A stretch of DNA of 64,000 nucleotides from NCBI GenBank assembly GCA_943787205.1, contig CALSLN010000002.1, positions 62,001 to 126,000 on the forward strand, written 5' to 3'. Position 1 is the stretch's first letter. Each line of letters opens with the position of its first letter. This DNA is from an uncultured Rhodospirillaceae bacterium (GTDB lineage Bacteria; Pseudomonadota; Alphaproteobacteria; Rhodospirillales; Rhodospirillaceae). Below, piece by piece: positions 32,765-40,832 of this stretch. The notes beneath the pieces are model-generated. The model was given only the letters and a program-made list of their open reading frames with translations. It was not told the origin of the DNA and did no database searches. The position numbers were made by a program, and so were the translations under genes.

Positions 32765-33373
32765 ATGACGGATAGCAATAGGGCCAAGAGGCAATACACG
32801 GATCAAGACACACCGTTCCCTGGACGTCCTGAATTCGAGGACCCAGTGATCCGGGCTGCCATCGCCGGAGACCGGCAAGCCTTCGCCACCCTCTTTGACC
32901 GCCATTACGACCTGATCTACCGGATCGCTTTGCAATACACACGCAACCAACCTGACGCCGAGGACATCGCCCAAGAAACCTGCGTCAAACTGGCGCGAAA
33001 GCTTCATAGCTATCGGTTTAAATCAAAATTCACGACCTGGCTGTATCGCCTCACCCTCAACACCGCCAAAGATTGGCAGCGGAAAGCCTGCCACAAGTAC
33101 GAGAAGTCCTGGCCAGAAGGGTTTGATGTGCCTGCTGCAGCAACCTGACCCGAACGCCATGTCATCGCTCGAGAGGCTCTTGGTGCCGTCGAGGCGCTCC
33201 CCAAAAAGCTCAAGGCGGCCGTTTTGCTCGTATTCAGGGATGGACTAAGCCACAGCCAGGCCGCGCACGCCCTTGGATGCGCTGAAACCACCATCTCCTG
33301 GCGCATTCATGAGGCCCGCAAGGTCCTAGCGCGGCAGGACCATGAAGAAGGCCTAGGAAATAGCCATGCGTGA
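32765..33373 (+). pseudogene. ECF-type RNA polymerase sigma factor interrupted by an in-frame TGA
   Basis: The ATG at 32765 has GAAGGGAG upstream and opens a frame of 127 residues. It holds sigma region 2 (FDRHYDLIYRIALQYTRN, then DAEDIAQETCVKL, then FTTWLYRLTLNTAKDW) and then a TGA at 33146-33148. The same frame continues with PERHVIAREALGAVEALP and a region 4 helix-turn-helix (GLSHSQAAHALGCAETTISWR, quoted in part), ending at 33373. That end overlaps the next gene by 8 bases. Without the stop it would be a normal 202-residue ECF factor. The stop may be a real nonsense mutation or one wrong base; neither possibility can be excluded here. Confidence 0.8.
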
Positions 33374-33659
33374 CGTCGATTTAGAGACTTTATTGGCTGA
33401 AGAAGTCCCCCTGCCCAGCCAAGCAAAACGGATGAAAGCGCGGGCCCGCGCCCTCGATGCCTTCGAGAAAACCCATCACCGGGGCATTGGCGCGGCCGTA
33501 TCCCGGCATCTGGTCCGCAGTTCTGCGCCGGCGTGGCATCTTATCGCCGATACCCTAGACAGCCCTTGGACGGTGACCATCTTACGCATGGCAACGTCAC
33601 TCATTGCCTTAATCGTTTTCACGGCGATGCTGCTCGCCGCATACATCCTAATCGGCTGA
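33366..33659 (+). CDS. Small membrane protein, possible anti-sigma partner
   Basis: 97 residues. The N-terminal 65 residues are charged and helical (PSQAKRMKARARALDAF). One membrane helix at about 74-96 (MATSLIALIVFTAMLLAAYILI, in part) is followed by two residues. The ATG overlaps the end of the sigma frame, as cognate anti-sigma genes often do, and the layout (cytoplasmic part plus one helix) fits. No zinc-binding anti-sigma motif (HxxxCxxC) is present. The N-terminus also resembles the leader of some larger membrane proteins coded beside sigma genes, so a truncated remnant is possible. Confidence 0.55.
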   Translation: MRDVDLETLLAEEVPLPSQAKRMKARARALDAFEKTHHRGIGAAVSRHLVRSSAPAWHLIADTLDSPWTVTILRMATSLIALIVFTAMLLAAYILIG

Positions 33660-33661
33660 TC

Positions 33662-34189
33662 TCAATCCGCCAGAGGCTGAAGCGAAAGATCAACGTCCAG
33701 CCCCAATTGGCGGATCAATATCAAGCTATCTGAATTCCCCCAGCGCTCGACAATCATGCCGTCTTTAAAGCGGAACATATCCATCGCCGTAAACTTGAAC
33801 TTACGGCCCGTTGGGGCGCTGCCCATCATTGTGCCCGTCTGGGTGCCCCAGACGGTCATCCGGGTCGAGACCATGTCATCCTTGCAGATGATGACGTCAT
33901 TTCTAATTTTACGATCAGGAGAGGCCGCCCGGGAGCTTGCGAACATGCGCTCGAGCCGCTCAGGACGGCCTATTGTGGTCTCGGACCCACCGGCATCCGC
34001 ATTGTGGCTGAGAAACTCGGCTGCGTAGAATTCCCCGGCCCGGCTGCCATCACGCTGTACAAACAGCACGTCGAACAACGCCAAATAGCGGTTGAGATTG
34101 CCCGGCTGACCATCACAGTGAATTTCTGTCGCTAAAACCGGTGTTGTCAGACCAATTGCCAACAGACCAACCAAAATCAATGACCGCAT
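33662..34189 (-). CDS. Secreted SnoaL/NTF2-like protein
   Basis: 175 residues. The signal peptide MRSLILVGLLAIGLTTPVLA has a likely cut after the Ala-x-Ala-like VLA. The mature part has the cone-shaped SnoaL pattern: an N-terminal helix pair, a middle strand TGRKFKFTAMDMFRFKDGMIVERW (in part), then a C-terminal DSLILIRQLG helix. The strand FRFKDGMIVERW is the hallmark of SnoaL-like proteins, which include cyclases and isomerases. Two Cys (about residues 25 and 103) could form a disulfide in the periplasm. The reaction is unknown. It converges with the small membrane protein gene. Confidence 0.7.
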   Translation of the reverse strand: MRSLILVGLLAIGLTTPVLATEIHCDGQPGNLNRYLALFDVLFVQRDGSRAGEFYAAEFLSHNADAGGSETTIGRPERLERMFASSRAASPDRKIRNDVIICKDDMVSTRMTVWGTQTGTMMGSAPTGRKFKFTAMDMFRFKDGMIVERWGNSDSLILIRQLGLDVDLSLQPLAD

Positions 34190-34300
34190 ATAAACTCATC
34201 CTTATCGTTGCGCTAATCCGCGTCACAAGCGTATAGCGGGAACTCTGAGATAGGGCAGTCGGTGGCAAAAGTCTTGTCACCCCCGTCCTACAGTTCATAG

Positions 34301-34328
34301 AGCGGGCTCCCTAAAGGGGCCGCTTTTT
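34301..34328 (+). terminator. Hairpin plus T-run just upstream of the patatin gene
   Basis: AGCGG and CCGCT with an inner CTCCC/GGGG stem (34301-34323) and a TAAA loop are followed by TTTTT. No plus-strand gene ends nearby: the upstream gene is on the other strand. It may therefore act within the leader of the patatin gene as an attenuator. A second hairpin (GGTGGCAA/TTGTCACC) lies at 34261-34281. Confidence 0.5.
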
Positions 34329-36561
34329 GGGGAAGTCGTTATGTCTAAGTTTGTCAGGGCTTGGGCCGCATATTACCTGCGCTCTTTTAATCAGCACCCT
34401 CTTCTCGCCCCCCTTGGCCGCGCAGGAAAACGCCAGACCAAAGATCGGCCTGGTTCTCTCCGGCGGTGGCGCTCGCGGGGCTGCTCATGTTGGCGTCCTC
34501 AAGGTTCTAGAAGAACAACGCGTGCCCATCGATATGATTGCAGGCACCAGTTTCGGTGCCATCGTTGGCGGTCTCTACGCCTCTGGCTATTCAGCTGACG
34601 AGCTAGAAGACATTCTCAACACCATCGACTGGCAAGAAGCCCTGTCAAACAGCGCACCCCGAAAAAACCGTTCGTTTCGTCGTAAAGAAGATGATGACGG
34701 CTTTCTCATCAAGTTGAAGCTTGGCATCAAGGATGGCGACCTGCGCCTGCCAACCGGCTTCGTCAAACCCAACAACCTCCGTCTTACGCTTCGGGACCTC
34801 CTAAGCCCGGTCGCGACAACGCGCCACTTCGACAACCTAAGGACTCCCTTCAGAGCCGTTGCGACTGATCTTCAAACTGGTCTCGCCGTATCTCTTGAAG
34901 ACGGTGATCTGCCGTCTGCGATGCTTGCCAGTATGGCAGTCCCAGCCCTGTTCCCACCCGTAGATCGTGACGGCCGGTTGTTGGTGGACGGTGGCGTCTC
35001 AAACAATGTGCCTATCGATGTTGTCCGGGGCATGGGCGCTGACATCGTCATCGTCGTCGATATCAGCACGCCGCTTCAGACCAAAGAGGACATCACCTCG
35101 CTGACCTCGGTGATCAACCAACTCTCGCTCATCCTGACCAATCAATCAGCGGCGAGGCAGCTGGCAACGCTAACGGATAAAGATGTCGTCATTCGTCCCG
35201 ATCTGGCGGGCATCGGTGTACTAGATTTTGAAAATGCAATCGACGCAGTCCCGCGCGGCTCTGCCGCTGCCCTGGATGTCGCGGCACAGCTTCGCTCCTA
35301 CACGTTGCCTGTGGAGCACTGGCAAGCCCACGTTGACTCCCGCGCGCTTCAAGACACCGAAGAGCAGGTGATCGATTTCATCAGGTTCGCCAATGAAACG
35401 GAGGTCTCCGATGACCTCATCGCGTCTCGCTTATCGCTTAAGCCAGGCGACACGATTGATCACAGCGTCATGTCTGATGACCTATCCATAATCTACGGCC
35501 TCGATCTGTTTGAGGAAGTGACCTACAGCGTCGTCGAGGAAAACGGTCAGACCGGTGTTGAAGTCCGCACCCGCGAGCCCGACACAGGAGAAGCTCACAT
35601 ACGCTTTGGCCTAGCCTTACAAGACGACTTCGAAGGCGAGACCGGTTTTCAGTTAGCAGCTTCGTATACCGATCTTGCAATCAACAGCCGTGGCGGTGAA
35701 CTCAGCCTTCTCCTGAATGTTGGTGATCTTATGGGCCTGACCGCAGAATACTATCAACCCATCGATGCCGCTGATCGCATGTTCGCCTTCACCAACCTGT
35801 CAGGCCAGAAGGCCAATACAAACAGCATTGACCGTGAGGGTCGATTTCTAAATCAAGTCAGACTGTCTCGGGCTGGCCTGCAAGTCGGGGCTGGGGTTAA
35901 CTTTGGGCAATGGGGATCGGCGCGCGTCGGCGTTGAACGAACATATAACAATGTCAAAGGCCGCATCGGCTTCCCCTCAGACCTAAGCATCAATTTTGAT
36001 GAGACCGCCCTGCTTGCGTCATTTTCCATCGACACCCTCGACAGTGTGTTTTTCCCCCAGACGGGCATGACGCTTGAAGTCGAATATGAGAACAATCTGT
36101 CCTGGCTCAATGGTGATAGCCGGGTCGATAGCCTTTTGGTTGGCAGTTACATTCCAAAAACCTGGGGGAAAAATACGCTCGGCCTTGCCTCCCGGTTCGG
36201 GACAACCTTCAACGGCGAACCAAACGAAACCGATGCCTTTCCGCTTGGTGGATTCCTCGCTCTGACCGCCTATACCCCAGGTCAGTTAACTGGCAATAAT
36301 GGTGGGTCCTTCGGCGCACTTTATTACCGGAGAATCTCGGGTGGACCGCGCTATTTAGCCCAGACGCCAATTTATCTAGGAGCCATCGTTGAAACCGGAA
36401 ACCTCTGGAATGACCGCTCCGACATGAGCCTCAATGATTTGCGATGGAGTTCAGGGCTCTTTGTCGGCGCTGATACATTGCTCGGCCCAGTTTACCTCGG
36501 CGCGGCTGTTGGCGATCGTGGCCAAACCTCAGCGTTTCTATTCGTTGGGCAATTGTTCTAA
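34327..36561 (+). CDS. Patatin-like phospholipase with POTRA and outer-membrane beta-barrel (type Vd secretion-like)
   Basis: Up to 744 residues. A signal peptide ends near PPLAAQEN. The patatin domain (about 38-330) has the oxyanion loop GGGARG, the nucleophile Ser75 in GTSFG and the catalytic Asp221 in DGG. A POTRA-like segment (about 355-430) and a C-terminal bacterial-surface-antigen barrel ending in Phe (GQLF) follow, as in PlpD. The lipase domain is probably carried to the periplasm or surface. The start is doubtful. The in-frame start is a TTG inside a T-run. The ATG at 34341 has GGGGAAG upstream and gives a better N-terminus (MSKFVRAW) but is out of frame, suggesting a one-base error near 34385. 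Confidence 0.85.
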   Translation: MGKSLCLSLSGLGPHITCALLISTLFSPPLAAQENARPKIGLVLSGGGARGAAHVGVLKVLEEQRVPIDMIAGTSFGAIVGGLYASGYSADELEDILNTIDWQEALSNSAPRKNRSFRRKEDDDGFLIKLKLGIKDGDLRLPTGFVKPNNLRLTLRDLLSPVATTRHFDNLRTPFRAVATDLQTGLAVSLEDGDLPSAMLASMAVPALFPPVDRDGRLLVDGGVSNNVPIDVVRGMGADIVIVVDISTPLQTKEDITSLTSVINQLSLILTNQSAARQLATLTDKDVVIRPDLAGIGVLDFENAIDAVPRGSAAALDVAAQLRSYTLPVEHWQAHVDSRALQDTEEQVIDFIRFANETEVSDDLIASRLSLKPGDTIDHSVMSDDLSIIYGLDLFEEVTYSVVEENGQTGVEVRTREPDTGEAHIRFGLALQDDFEGETGFQLAASYTDLAINSRGGELSLLLNVGDLMGLTAEYYQPIDAADRMFAFTNLSGQKANTNSIDREGRFLNQVRLSRAGLQVGAGVNFGQWGSARVGVERTYNNVKGRIGFPSDLSINFDETALLASFSIDTLDSVFFPQTGMTLEVEYENNLSWLNGDSRVDSLLVGSYIPKTWGKNTLGLASRFGTTFNGEPNETDAFPLGGFLALTAYTPGQLTGNNGGSFGALYYRRISGGPRYLAQTPIYLGAIVETGNLWNDRSDMSLNDLRWSSGLFVGADTLLGPVYLGAAVGDRGQTSAFLFVGQLF

Positions 36562-36648
36562 GCCAGCAGATATCCTTGCAGCGGCACGAGACCCAGCCTA
36601 ATACTTGGTGAGAAGCATTCTCACCTCATAGATCGGGACGTCATCGCC

Positions 36649-37107
36649 ATGCTCTGGAACCTCTCAAACGTACTCCATACCCTCGCCGCTGTTGTTTGGG
36701 TCGGGGGCATGTTCTTTGCCTACATGGCGCTGCGCCCCTCCATGGCTGGCCTGAATCCAGAAGATGCCCTGCCCCTATGGCGGCGGACTCTGCAAATCTT
36801 CCTGCGCTGGGTTTTGGGCACCGTTGTCGTGCTCTGGGCGACCGGCATTTACATGATGTTTTTTGTGCTCTCGGGCTTTGGCGCCGCGGGTGCTCACGTC
36901 GATACCATGTTCACCATTGCGCTTGTCATGACCGGGCTGTTTTTCTACCTCAACCACGGCCCCTTCCGCACGTTCAAGTACGCCGCCGACGCGCGGGACT
37001 TTGATACCGCGGGCAAGGCTCTCCAAAAGGTCCGCAAGATCGTCGCAACAAACTTGGTTCTCGGCATCCTGACGATTGTGATCGCCGCCTGGGGCGCGGC
37101 TGGATAG
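36649..37107 (+). CDS. CopD-like integral membrane protein
   Basis: 152 residues with four membrane helices. Features of the CopD/YhaN-type membrane family are present: HTLAAVVWVGGMFFAYMALRP (in part VVWVGGMFF) in helix 1, WRRTLQIFLRW before helix 2 and a basic loop KALQKVRK before helix 4. CopD proteins are linked with copper handling, but stand-alone four-helix members have no proven role. His10 and several Met residues could bind metal or haem. It stands alone between two transcription units. Confidence 0.7.
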   Translation: MLWNLSNVLHTLAAVVWVGGMFFAYMALRPSMAGLNPEDALPLWRRTLQIFLRWVLGTVVVLWATGIYMMFFVLSGFGAAGAHVDTMFTIALVMTGLFFYLNHGPFRTFKYAADARDFDTAGKALQKVRKIVATNLVLGILTIVIAAWGAAG

Positions 37108-37114
37108 GACAAGG

Positions 37115-38149
37115 TCAGGCCAAATAGTCTTGGGTCAGTTCTTCCGATACAGTCCACAGCCTGGCGGCCATTTCTGTATTCGTCATATTGCCCTCCGGCA
37201 CCACCGGATTGCAGTGCTCGAAGTAGCGGCCACTGATCCCCGCCATATCGGGATGGGTTGCCACATAGCTGCTGGTCGCGGCGCCGGCGCCGACGGATTT
37301 CATGAACGCCCAGCCGACCAGCTTTGCAAAAAAGAGGACGTAGTCGGGCATGTGCCGGCCAAGGTTGGTCATGATGACCCCGGGATGGATGGCGTTCGAC
37401 GTGGCGTTGGTGCCTTCAAGGCGCCGCGCCAATTCCAGTGAGAAGAGCCCGTTGGCGAGCTTGGAGTGGCCATAGGCCACAGTGGGGTCGTAATCCCAGC
37501 TCTGGCCCGACAGGTCGCCGAATTGGATGCCGTCCGCCGGTGCTGACTTGTAGCGCCCAGAGACCAACACGGCGACACGCCCTTGGGGCGCGGCCTTAAC
37601 CTGCTCCAGCAGCCGGTTGGCGAGAATGAAGTGGCCCAAATGGTTGACGAGGAAATGCTTCTCGATCCCGTTGACCTGCTCCAGTTCCGGCAGAGCCATG
37701 ATCCCAGCGTTGAGGATCAGCATGTCGATAGGTGTGTTCATGGCTTGGACCGTCTCGGCACAGTCCACGATGGTGTCGAATTCAGTCAATTCACAAACCA
37801 CGGGCGTGGTTTGTCCTACGACGCTGTCACACGCGGTCTTGGCCTTTTCCAGCGTGCGCGCGGCGCCGATAACATGGGCACCGCGAAGAGCCAGCACCCG
37901 CATGGTTTCATAGCCAATGCCGGAATTGCATCCGGTCACCAAGGCGGTCTTGCCAGAAAGGTCCAAACCAGCCGTGACCTCTTCCGCCGTGGTCGCATCA
38001 CCAAAGCCGTTTACCGGCACACCGCCCCGACCGGCCACGCCTTGGGAGGCCTGTTGCGCGAGCGCTCCATTACCAAGAAGCGTCAATCCAGACAGGGCAA
38101 GAGCAGAACTTCCTTGAGTGAATCGGCGGCGGTTCATGGAGAGTGACAT
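37115..38149 (-). CDS. Tat-exported short-chain dehydrogenase/reductase
   Basis: 344 residues. The N-terminus carries a twin-arginine leader (NRRRFTQGSSALAL), so the folded protein is probably sent to the periplasm with its cofactor. The SDR domain has TGCNSGIGYE (cofactor Gly motif, about residue 72), LNAGIMA (NNAG-type) and the catalytic Tyr-x-x-x-Lys in AYGHSKLAN, with the Ser in VLVSGRY. It is closest to the retinol-dehydrogenase/WW-domain-like SDRs. Substrate unknown. The first Met or the second (38137, directly before NRRR) may be used. SDR enzymes with a Tat signal are uncommon. Confidence 0.85.
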   Translation of the reverse strand: MSLSMNRRRFTQGSSALALSGLTLLGNGALAQQASQGVAGRGGVPVNGFGDATTAEEVTAGLDLSGKTALVTGCNSGIGYETMRVLALRGAHVIGAARTLEKAKTACDSVVGQTTPVVCELTEFDTIVDCAETVQAMNTPIDMLILNAGIMALPELEQVNGIEKHFLVNHLGHFILANRLLEQVKAAPQGRVAVLVSGRYKSAPADGIQFGDLSGQSWDYDPTVAYGHSKLANGLFSLELARRLEGTNATSNAIHPGVIMTNLGRHMPDYVLFFAKLVGWAFMKSVGAGAATSSYVATHPDMAGISGRYFEHCNPVVPEGNMTNTEMAARLWTVSEELTQDYLA

Positions 38150-38424
38150 GGCTTTTCCATCCTCGATTAACAGGGACTCGATTGATCGCGGGCGTCCAGA
38201 ATCTCAGTTCTATATGAAACTGATTCCTATCATGAATTATCGCGGCTATTCGCGCGTAATAATGTTGTGCATGGGCTCGTTTGTATTTGCCCCTAAGTCA
38301 TTGTTTATAAAGCAACTCTGAGTCGCTTCTGGGGTGGTGCATGGGCTCATTCCACGCAAAATCACGCGCGAGAACTCAAGCCTTTGATTTTTAACGACCT
38401 TTTTGCAGTTTTCCTGAGAGCGAC
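38150..38424. other. Upstream region of the SDR gene with operator-like repeats
   Basis: No gene is supported here. On the plus strand CAGTT-8-AACTG (38204-38221) and ATTC-7-GAAT (38223-38237) are inverted repeats close to a weak minus-strand promoter (TTCATG, 16 bases, TATAGA). A 12-base repeat, GTGCATGGGCTC, occurs at about 38267 and 38337. A short plus-strand frame (38118-38321) has no family features. Confidence 0.3.
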
Positions 38425-39462
38425 TTAGAACGGATCGGCGCTAACGCGTACCAATTGTTTGCCCTGATTTTTGCTGTCGTAGAGCCGGATCAGCCCCTCT
38501 GGCATACGCTCGATGCCATCCAGAATGTCTTCCTGGTAGGTCAGCTTTCCATCCTTGATCCACGGGACCATATCCCTCTCGGCCTCATCAAACCTGGGCG
38601 CATAGTCGTAAATGAGGAAGCCCTGCATCAAAGCGTTGAGTCTTCCGATCTTATAGGCGTTCTGAATCGGTCGCGGACTGCCATCGCCAATGTACTGGCT
38701 GATCTGCCCACATGAGACAACGCGCGCGTACTTGTTGATCCGCGCCAGGCCTTCATCGAGGATTTCGCCTCCCACATTATCAAAAAACACATCGATGCCA
38801 TCCGGACAGGCTTTATCCATCTGTGCGCCGATGTCGCCGCTATTGTAATTGATTGCCGCGTCATACCCGAGTTTCTCGACAAGCAACTTACATTTCTCGT
38901 CAGACCCAGCGATACCAACAGTTTTGCATCCCAGAATTTTCGCGATTTGTCCTACGCTTGACCCGACGCCGCCCGCTGCGCCCGAAACCAAAACCATCTC
39001 GCCCGGTTTTGGTTTTCCAATATCGAGCAGTCCGAAGTAGGCTGTGAACCCCGTCATGCCAAGCACGCCAAGTGCAGTCGAAACAGACACAATCCGCTGG
39101 TTGACCTTGAACATCAGGTAGTACGGCGAGCTGTCTGCCACCGCGTATTGTTGCCATCCCATCTTGCCGTGAACGATATCGCCCACCGCATAATCTGGAT
39201 TTTTAGTACGCACCACTTCGCCAACGCCACGACCGCGCATGACGTCGCCAATTTCTAACGGCTCTTCAATTCCCGCTCCGTCGAGCATGTAGAACCGCAT
39301 GACCGGAGCGAGCGATGAATAGATCACTCGAATAACAAACTCGCCATCATTCGGCTCAGGGATCGGCGCTTCGTGAAGCTTGAAGTCACTTTCTTTTACA
39401 GCCCGGTCAACAGGGCGTTCTGCCAAAAGCCATTGCAGATTTGTCTTTGGGATCTCAGTCAT
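38425..39462 (-). CDS. NADP-dependent oxidoreductase, curcumin-reductase-like (MDR family, zinc-free)
   Basis: 345 residues from the ATG at 39462. This is a medium-chain dehydrogenase/reductase without the zinc-binding Cys residues. The cofactor motif is VSGAAGGVGSSVGQIAK (about 150-166), the usual AAGxVG form of quinone- and enone-reductases. The block DVFFDNVGGEILD is typical of the CurA/leukotriene B4 12-hydroxydehydrogenase group, which reduces conjugated double bonds with NADPH. It shares orientation with the next gene upstream (hydrolase-OsmC), 25 bases away. Confidence 0.88.
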   Translation of the reverse strand: MTEIPKTNLQWLLAERPVDRAVKESDFKLHEAPIPEPNDGEFVIRVIYSSLAPVMRFYMLDGAGIEEPLEIGDVMRGRGVGEVVRTKNPDYAVGDIVHGKMGWQQYAVADSSPYYLMFKVNQRIVSVSTALGVLGMTGFTAYFGLLDIGKPKPGEMVLVSGAAGGVGSSVGQIAKILGCKTVGIAGSDEKCKLLVEKLGYDAAINYNSGDIGAQMDKACPDGIDVFFDNVGGEILDEGLARINKYARVVSCGQISQYIGDGSPRPIQNAYKIGRLNALMQGFLIYDYAPRFDEAERDMVPWIKDGKLTYQEDILDGIERMPEGLIRLYDSKNQGKQLVRVSADPF

Positions 39463-39487
39463 GATCAAACTTTCAGCCGGTCTGTCG

Positions 39488-40714
39488 TTAGTCGACCAAT
39501 GAGGTCCGCACTTTCACTTCGTTCTCCAAAGTACGGTGCACAGGGCATTTGTCGGCAATCTCGAGTAGCTTGGTGCGCTGCTCATCAGTGAGATCACCGG
39601 TTATCGTAATCTCCCGGGTCATCTCATCGATCTTGCCATCTTTCGTTTCACAGTCAGCACAATCATCCGCGTGAATCTTACTGTGCTTGAGGACAACTGA
39701 AACCTTATCCAGCGGCAGCCTCTTACGATTAGCGTACATGCGAAGCGTCATCGACGTGCAAGCCCCTAGCCCAGCTAAGACATAGTCATAGGGCGCAGGA
39801 CCTCTGTTATCTCCGCCAACACTCGGTGGTTCGTCCGCTACCAATTCATGTGCCCCGACACGAACGGATTGCGTGAACTGCCCTGTGCCAGCTTCTTCGA
39901 CGATAACTTCACCATCGGGCAAGGGCTTCGCTTTTGATGCCTTCTCTTCCACGTCACCAATGTATCGAGACACCCATGCTGCAATGCAGCCGGCCGCATA
40001 AATAGAATCGCTTTTCTTGCTGAGCAAATGATCTGCACTGTCCAGAGACAAGAAACTCTTGGGGTGCTTTGCTGCCACAAAGATATCTGTCGCGTTGCTT
40101 ACCCCGACCGTTGCGTCGAGCGGTGCATGACAGACCAACAGTGCTTTCTTCATGCCCTTAACAGCATCGAGCACATTCTGGCCCGCGATGTCGTCTAAGA
40201 ACTGTTTCTTGATTTTAAAAGTTCGGCCAGCGAGTTGAACGTCCGCTTCTCCATCCTTCGCGATTTCATCCAGCTTAGCCCCAAAGTTATGAGCGACATG
40301 CTCTGCGTCGGCGGGCGCGCCGATCGTCACGATGGCTTTGGCTGATCCGACGTGCGGCGCAGCAGCTAACACTGCGGCGCCACCAAGCGAATGCCCGATA
40401 AGAATCGCTGGCGCTTCATGTTCGGCGTCCAGATAGGCGGCGGCTTGAAGGAGATCTTGTACGTTTGATGAAAAATTCGTGTTCGCGAATTCACCCTCTG
40501 ACGCACCGAGACCCGTGAAATCAAACCGCAGCACGGCAATTCCAGCGGCACTTAGTTCAGAAGCGATGCGAGATGCGGCAAAGATGTCTTTTGAGCAGGT
40601 AAAGAAATGGGCGAACAATGCGAAGGCTTTAGGCGCTCCATCAGGAAAATCGAGGCGTGCGGCCAAGGTCTCACCAGAATGACCGGGGAATTCTATTTTG
40701 CGGCTCTCTGCCAT
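39488..40714 (-). CDS. Fused alpha/beta hydrolase and OsmC family protein
   Basis: 408 residues. Residues 1-255 are an alpha/beta hydrolase with the nucleophile elbow GHSLGG, an FTGLGASEG segment and a C-terminal His in SADHLL. Residues 270-408 are an OsmC/YhfA domain with the two redox Cys of peroxide-reducing OsmC proteins, one in GACTSMT and one in KCPVHRT. The fusion is known in proteobacteria, where the hydrolase may release or accept thioester or peroxide substrates. A pair of extra Cys (DDCADC) is seen between strands. It is divergent from cysK across a palindromic site. Confidence 0.9.
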   Translation of the reverse strand: MAESRKIEFPGHSGETLAARLDFPDGAPKAFALFAHFFTCSKDIFAASRIASELSAAGIAVLRFDFTGLGASEGEFANTNFSSNVQDLLQAAAYLDAEHEAPAILIGHSLGGAAVLAAAPHVGSAKAIVTIGAPADAEHVAHNFGAKLDEIAKDGEADVQLAGRTFKIKKQFLDDIAGQNVLDAVKGMKKALLVCHAPLDATVGVSNATDIFVAAKHPKSFLSLDSADHLLSKKSDSIYAAGCIAAWVSRYIGDVEEKASKAKPLPDGEVIVEEAGTGQFTQSVRVGAHELVADEPPSVGGDNRGPAPYDYVLAGLGACTSMTLRMYANRKRLPLDKVSVVLKHSKIHADDCADCETKDGKIDEMTREITITGDLTDEQRTKLLEIADKCPVHRTLENEVKVRTSLVD

Positions 40715-40770
40715 CGTAGAGTATCCTTCTCTTCTGTCGTCAATGTGAAACCGAACACGCCCCCAAACCC

Positions 40771-40799
40771 TTGGAGGACTTGCATCATAATCCTATGAT
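40771..40799 (+). promoter_or_regulatory. Probable promoter of the cysK cluster
   Basis: TTGGAG (40771-40776), a 17-base spacer and TATGAT (40794-40799). The start would be near 40806, leaving a leader of about 27 bases to the cysK ATG. Confidence 0.6.
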
Positions 40800-40800
40800 G
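40783..40800. promoter_or_regulatory. Palindromic operator over the cysK -10 box
   Basis: CATCATA-ATCC-TATGATG, a perfect 7-bp inverted repeat that covers the end of the spacer and the whole -10 element. A third related half (TCCTATCATC) follows at 40802-40811. A bound protein here would block cysK transcription and could also act on the divergent hydrolase-OsmC gene. Confidence 0.55.
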
Positions 40801-40832
40801 ACTCCTATCATCGCTTATCCCAGGACAGAACC

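Noticed and set aside
33146-33148. TGA in the sigma gene as selenocysteine
   Set aside because: No selenocysteine structure follows, the position is in an interdomain linker, and sigma factors are not known selenoproteins.
38118-38321. A 67-codon plus-strand gene upstream of the SDR
   Set aside because: It overlaps the SDR start, has no ribosome site and no recognisable features.
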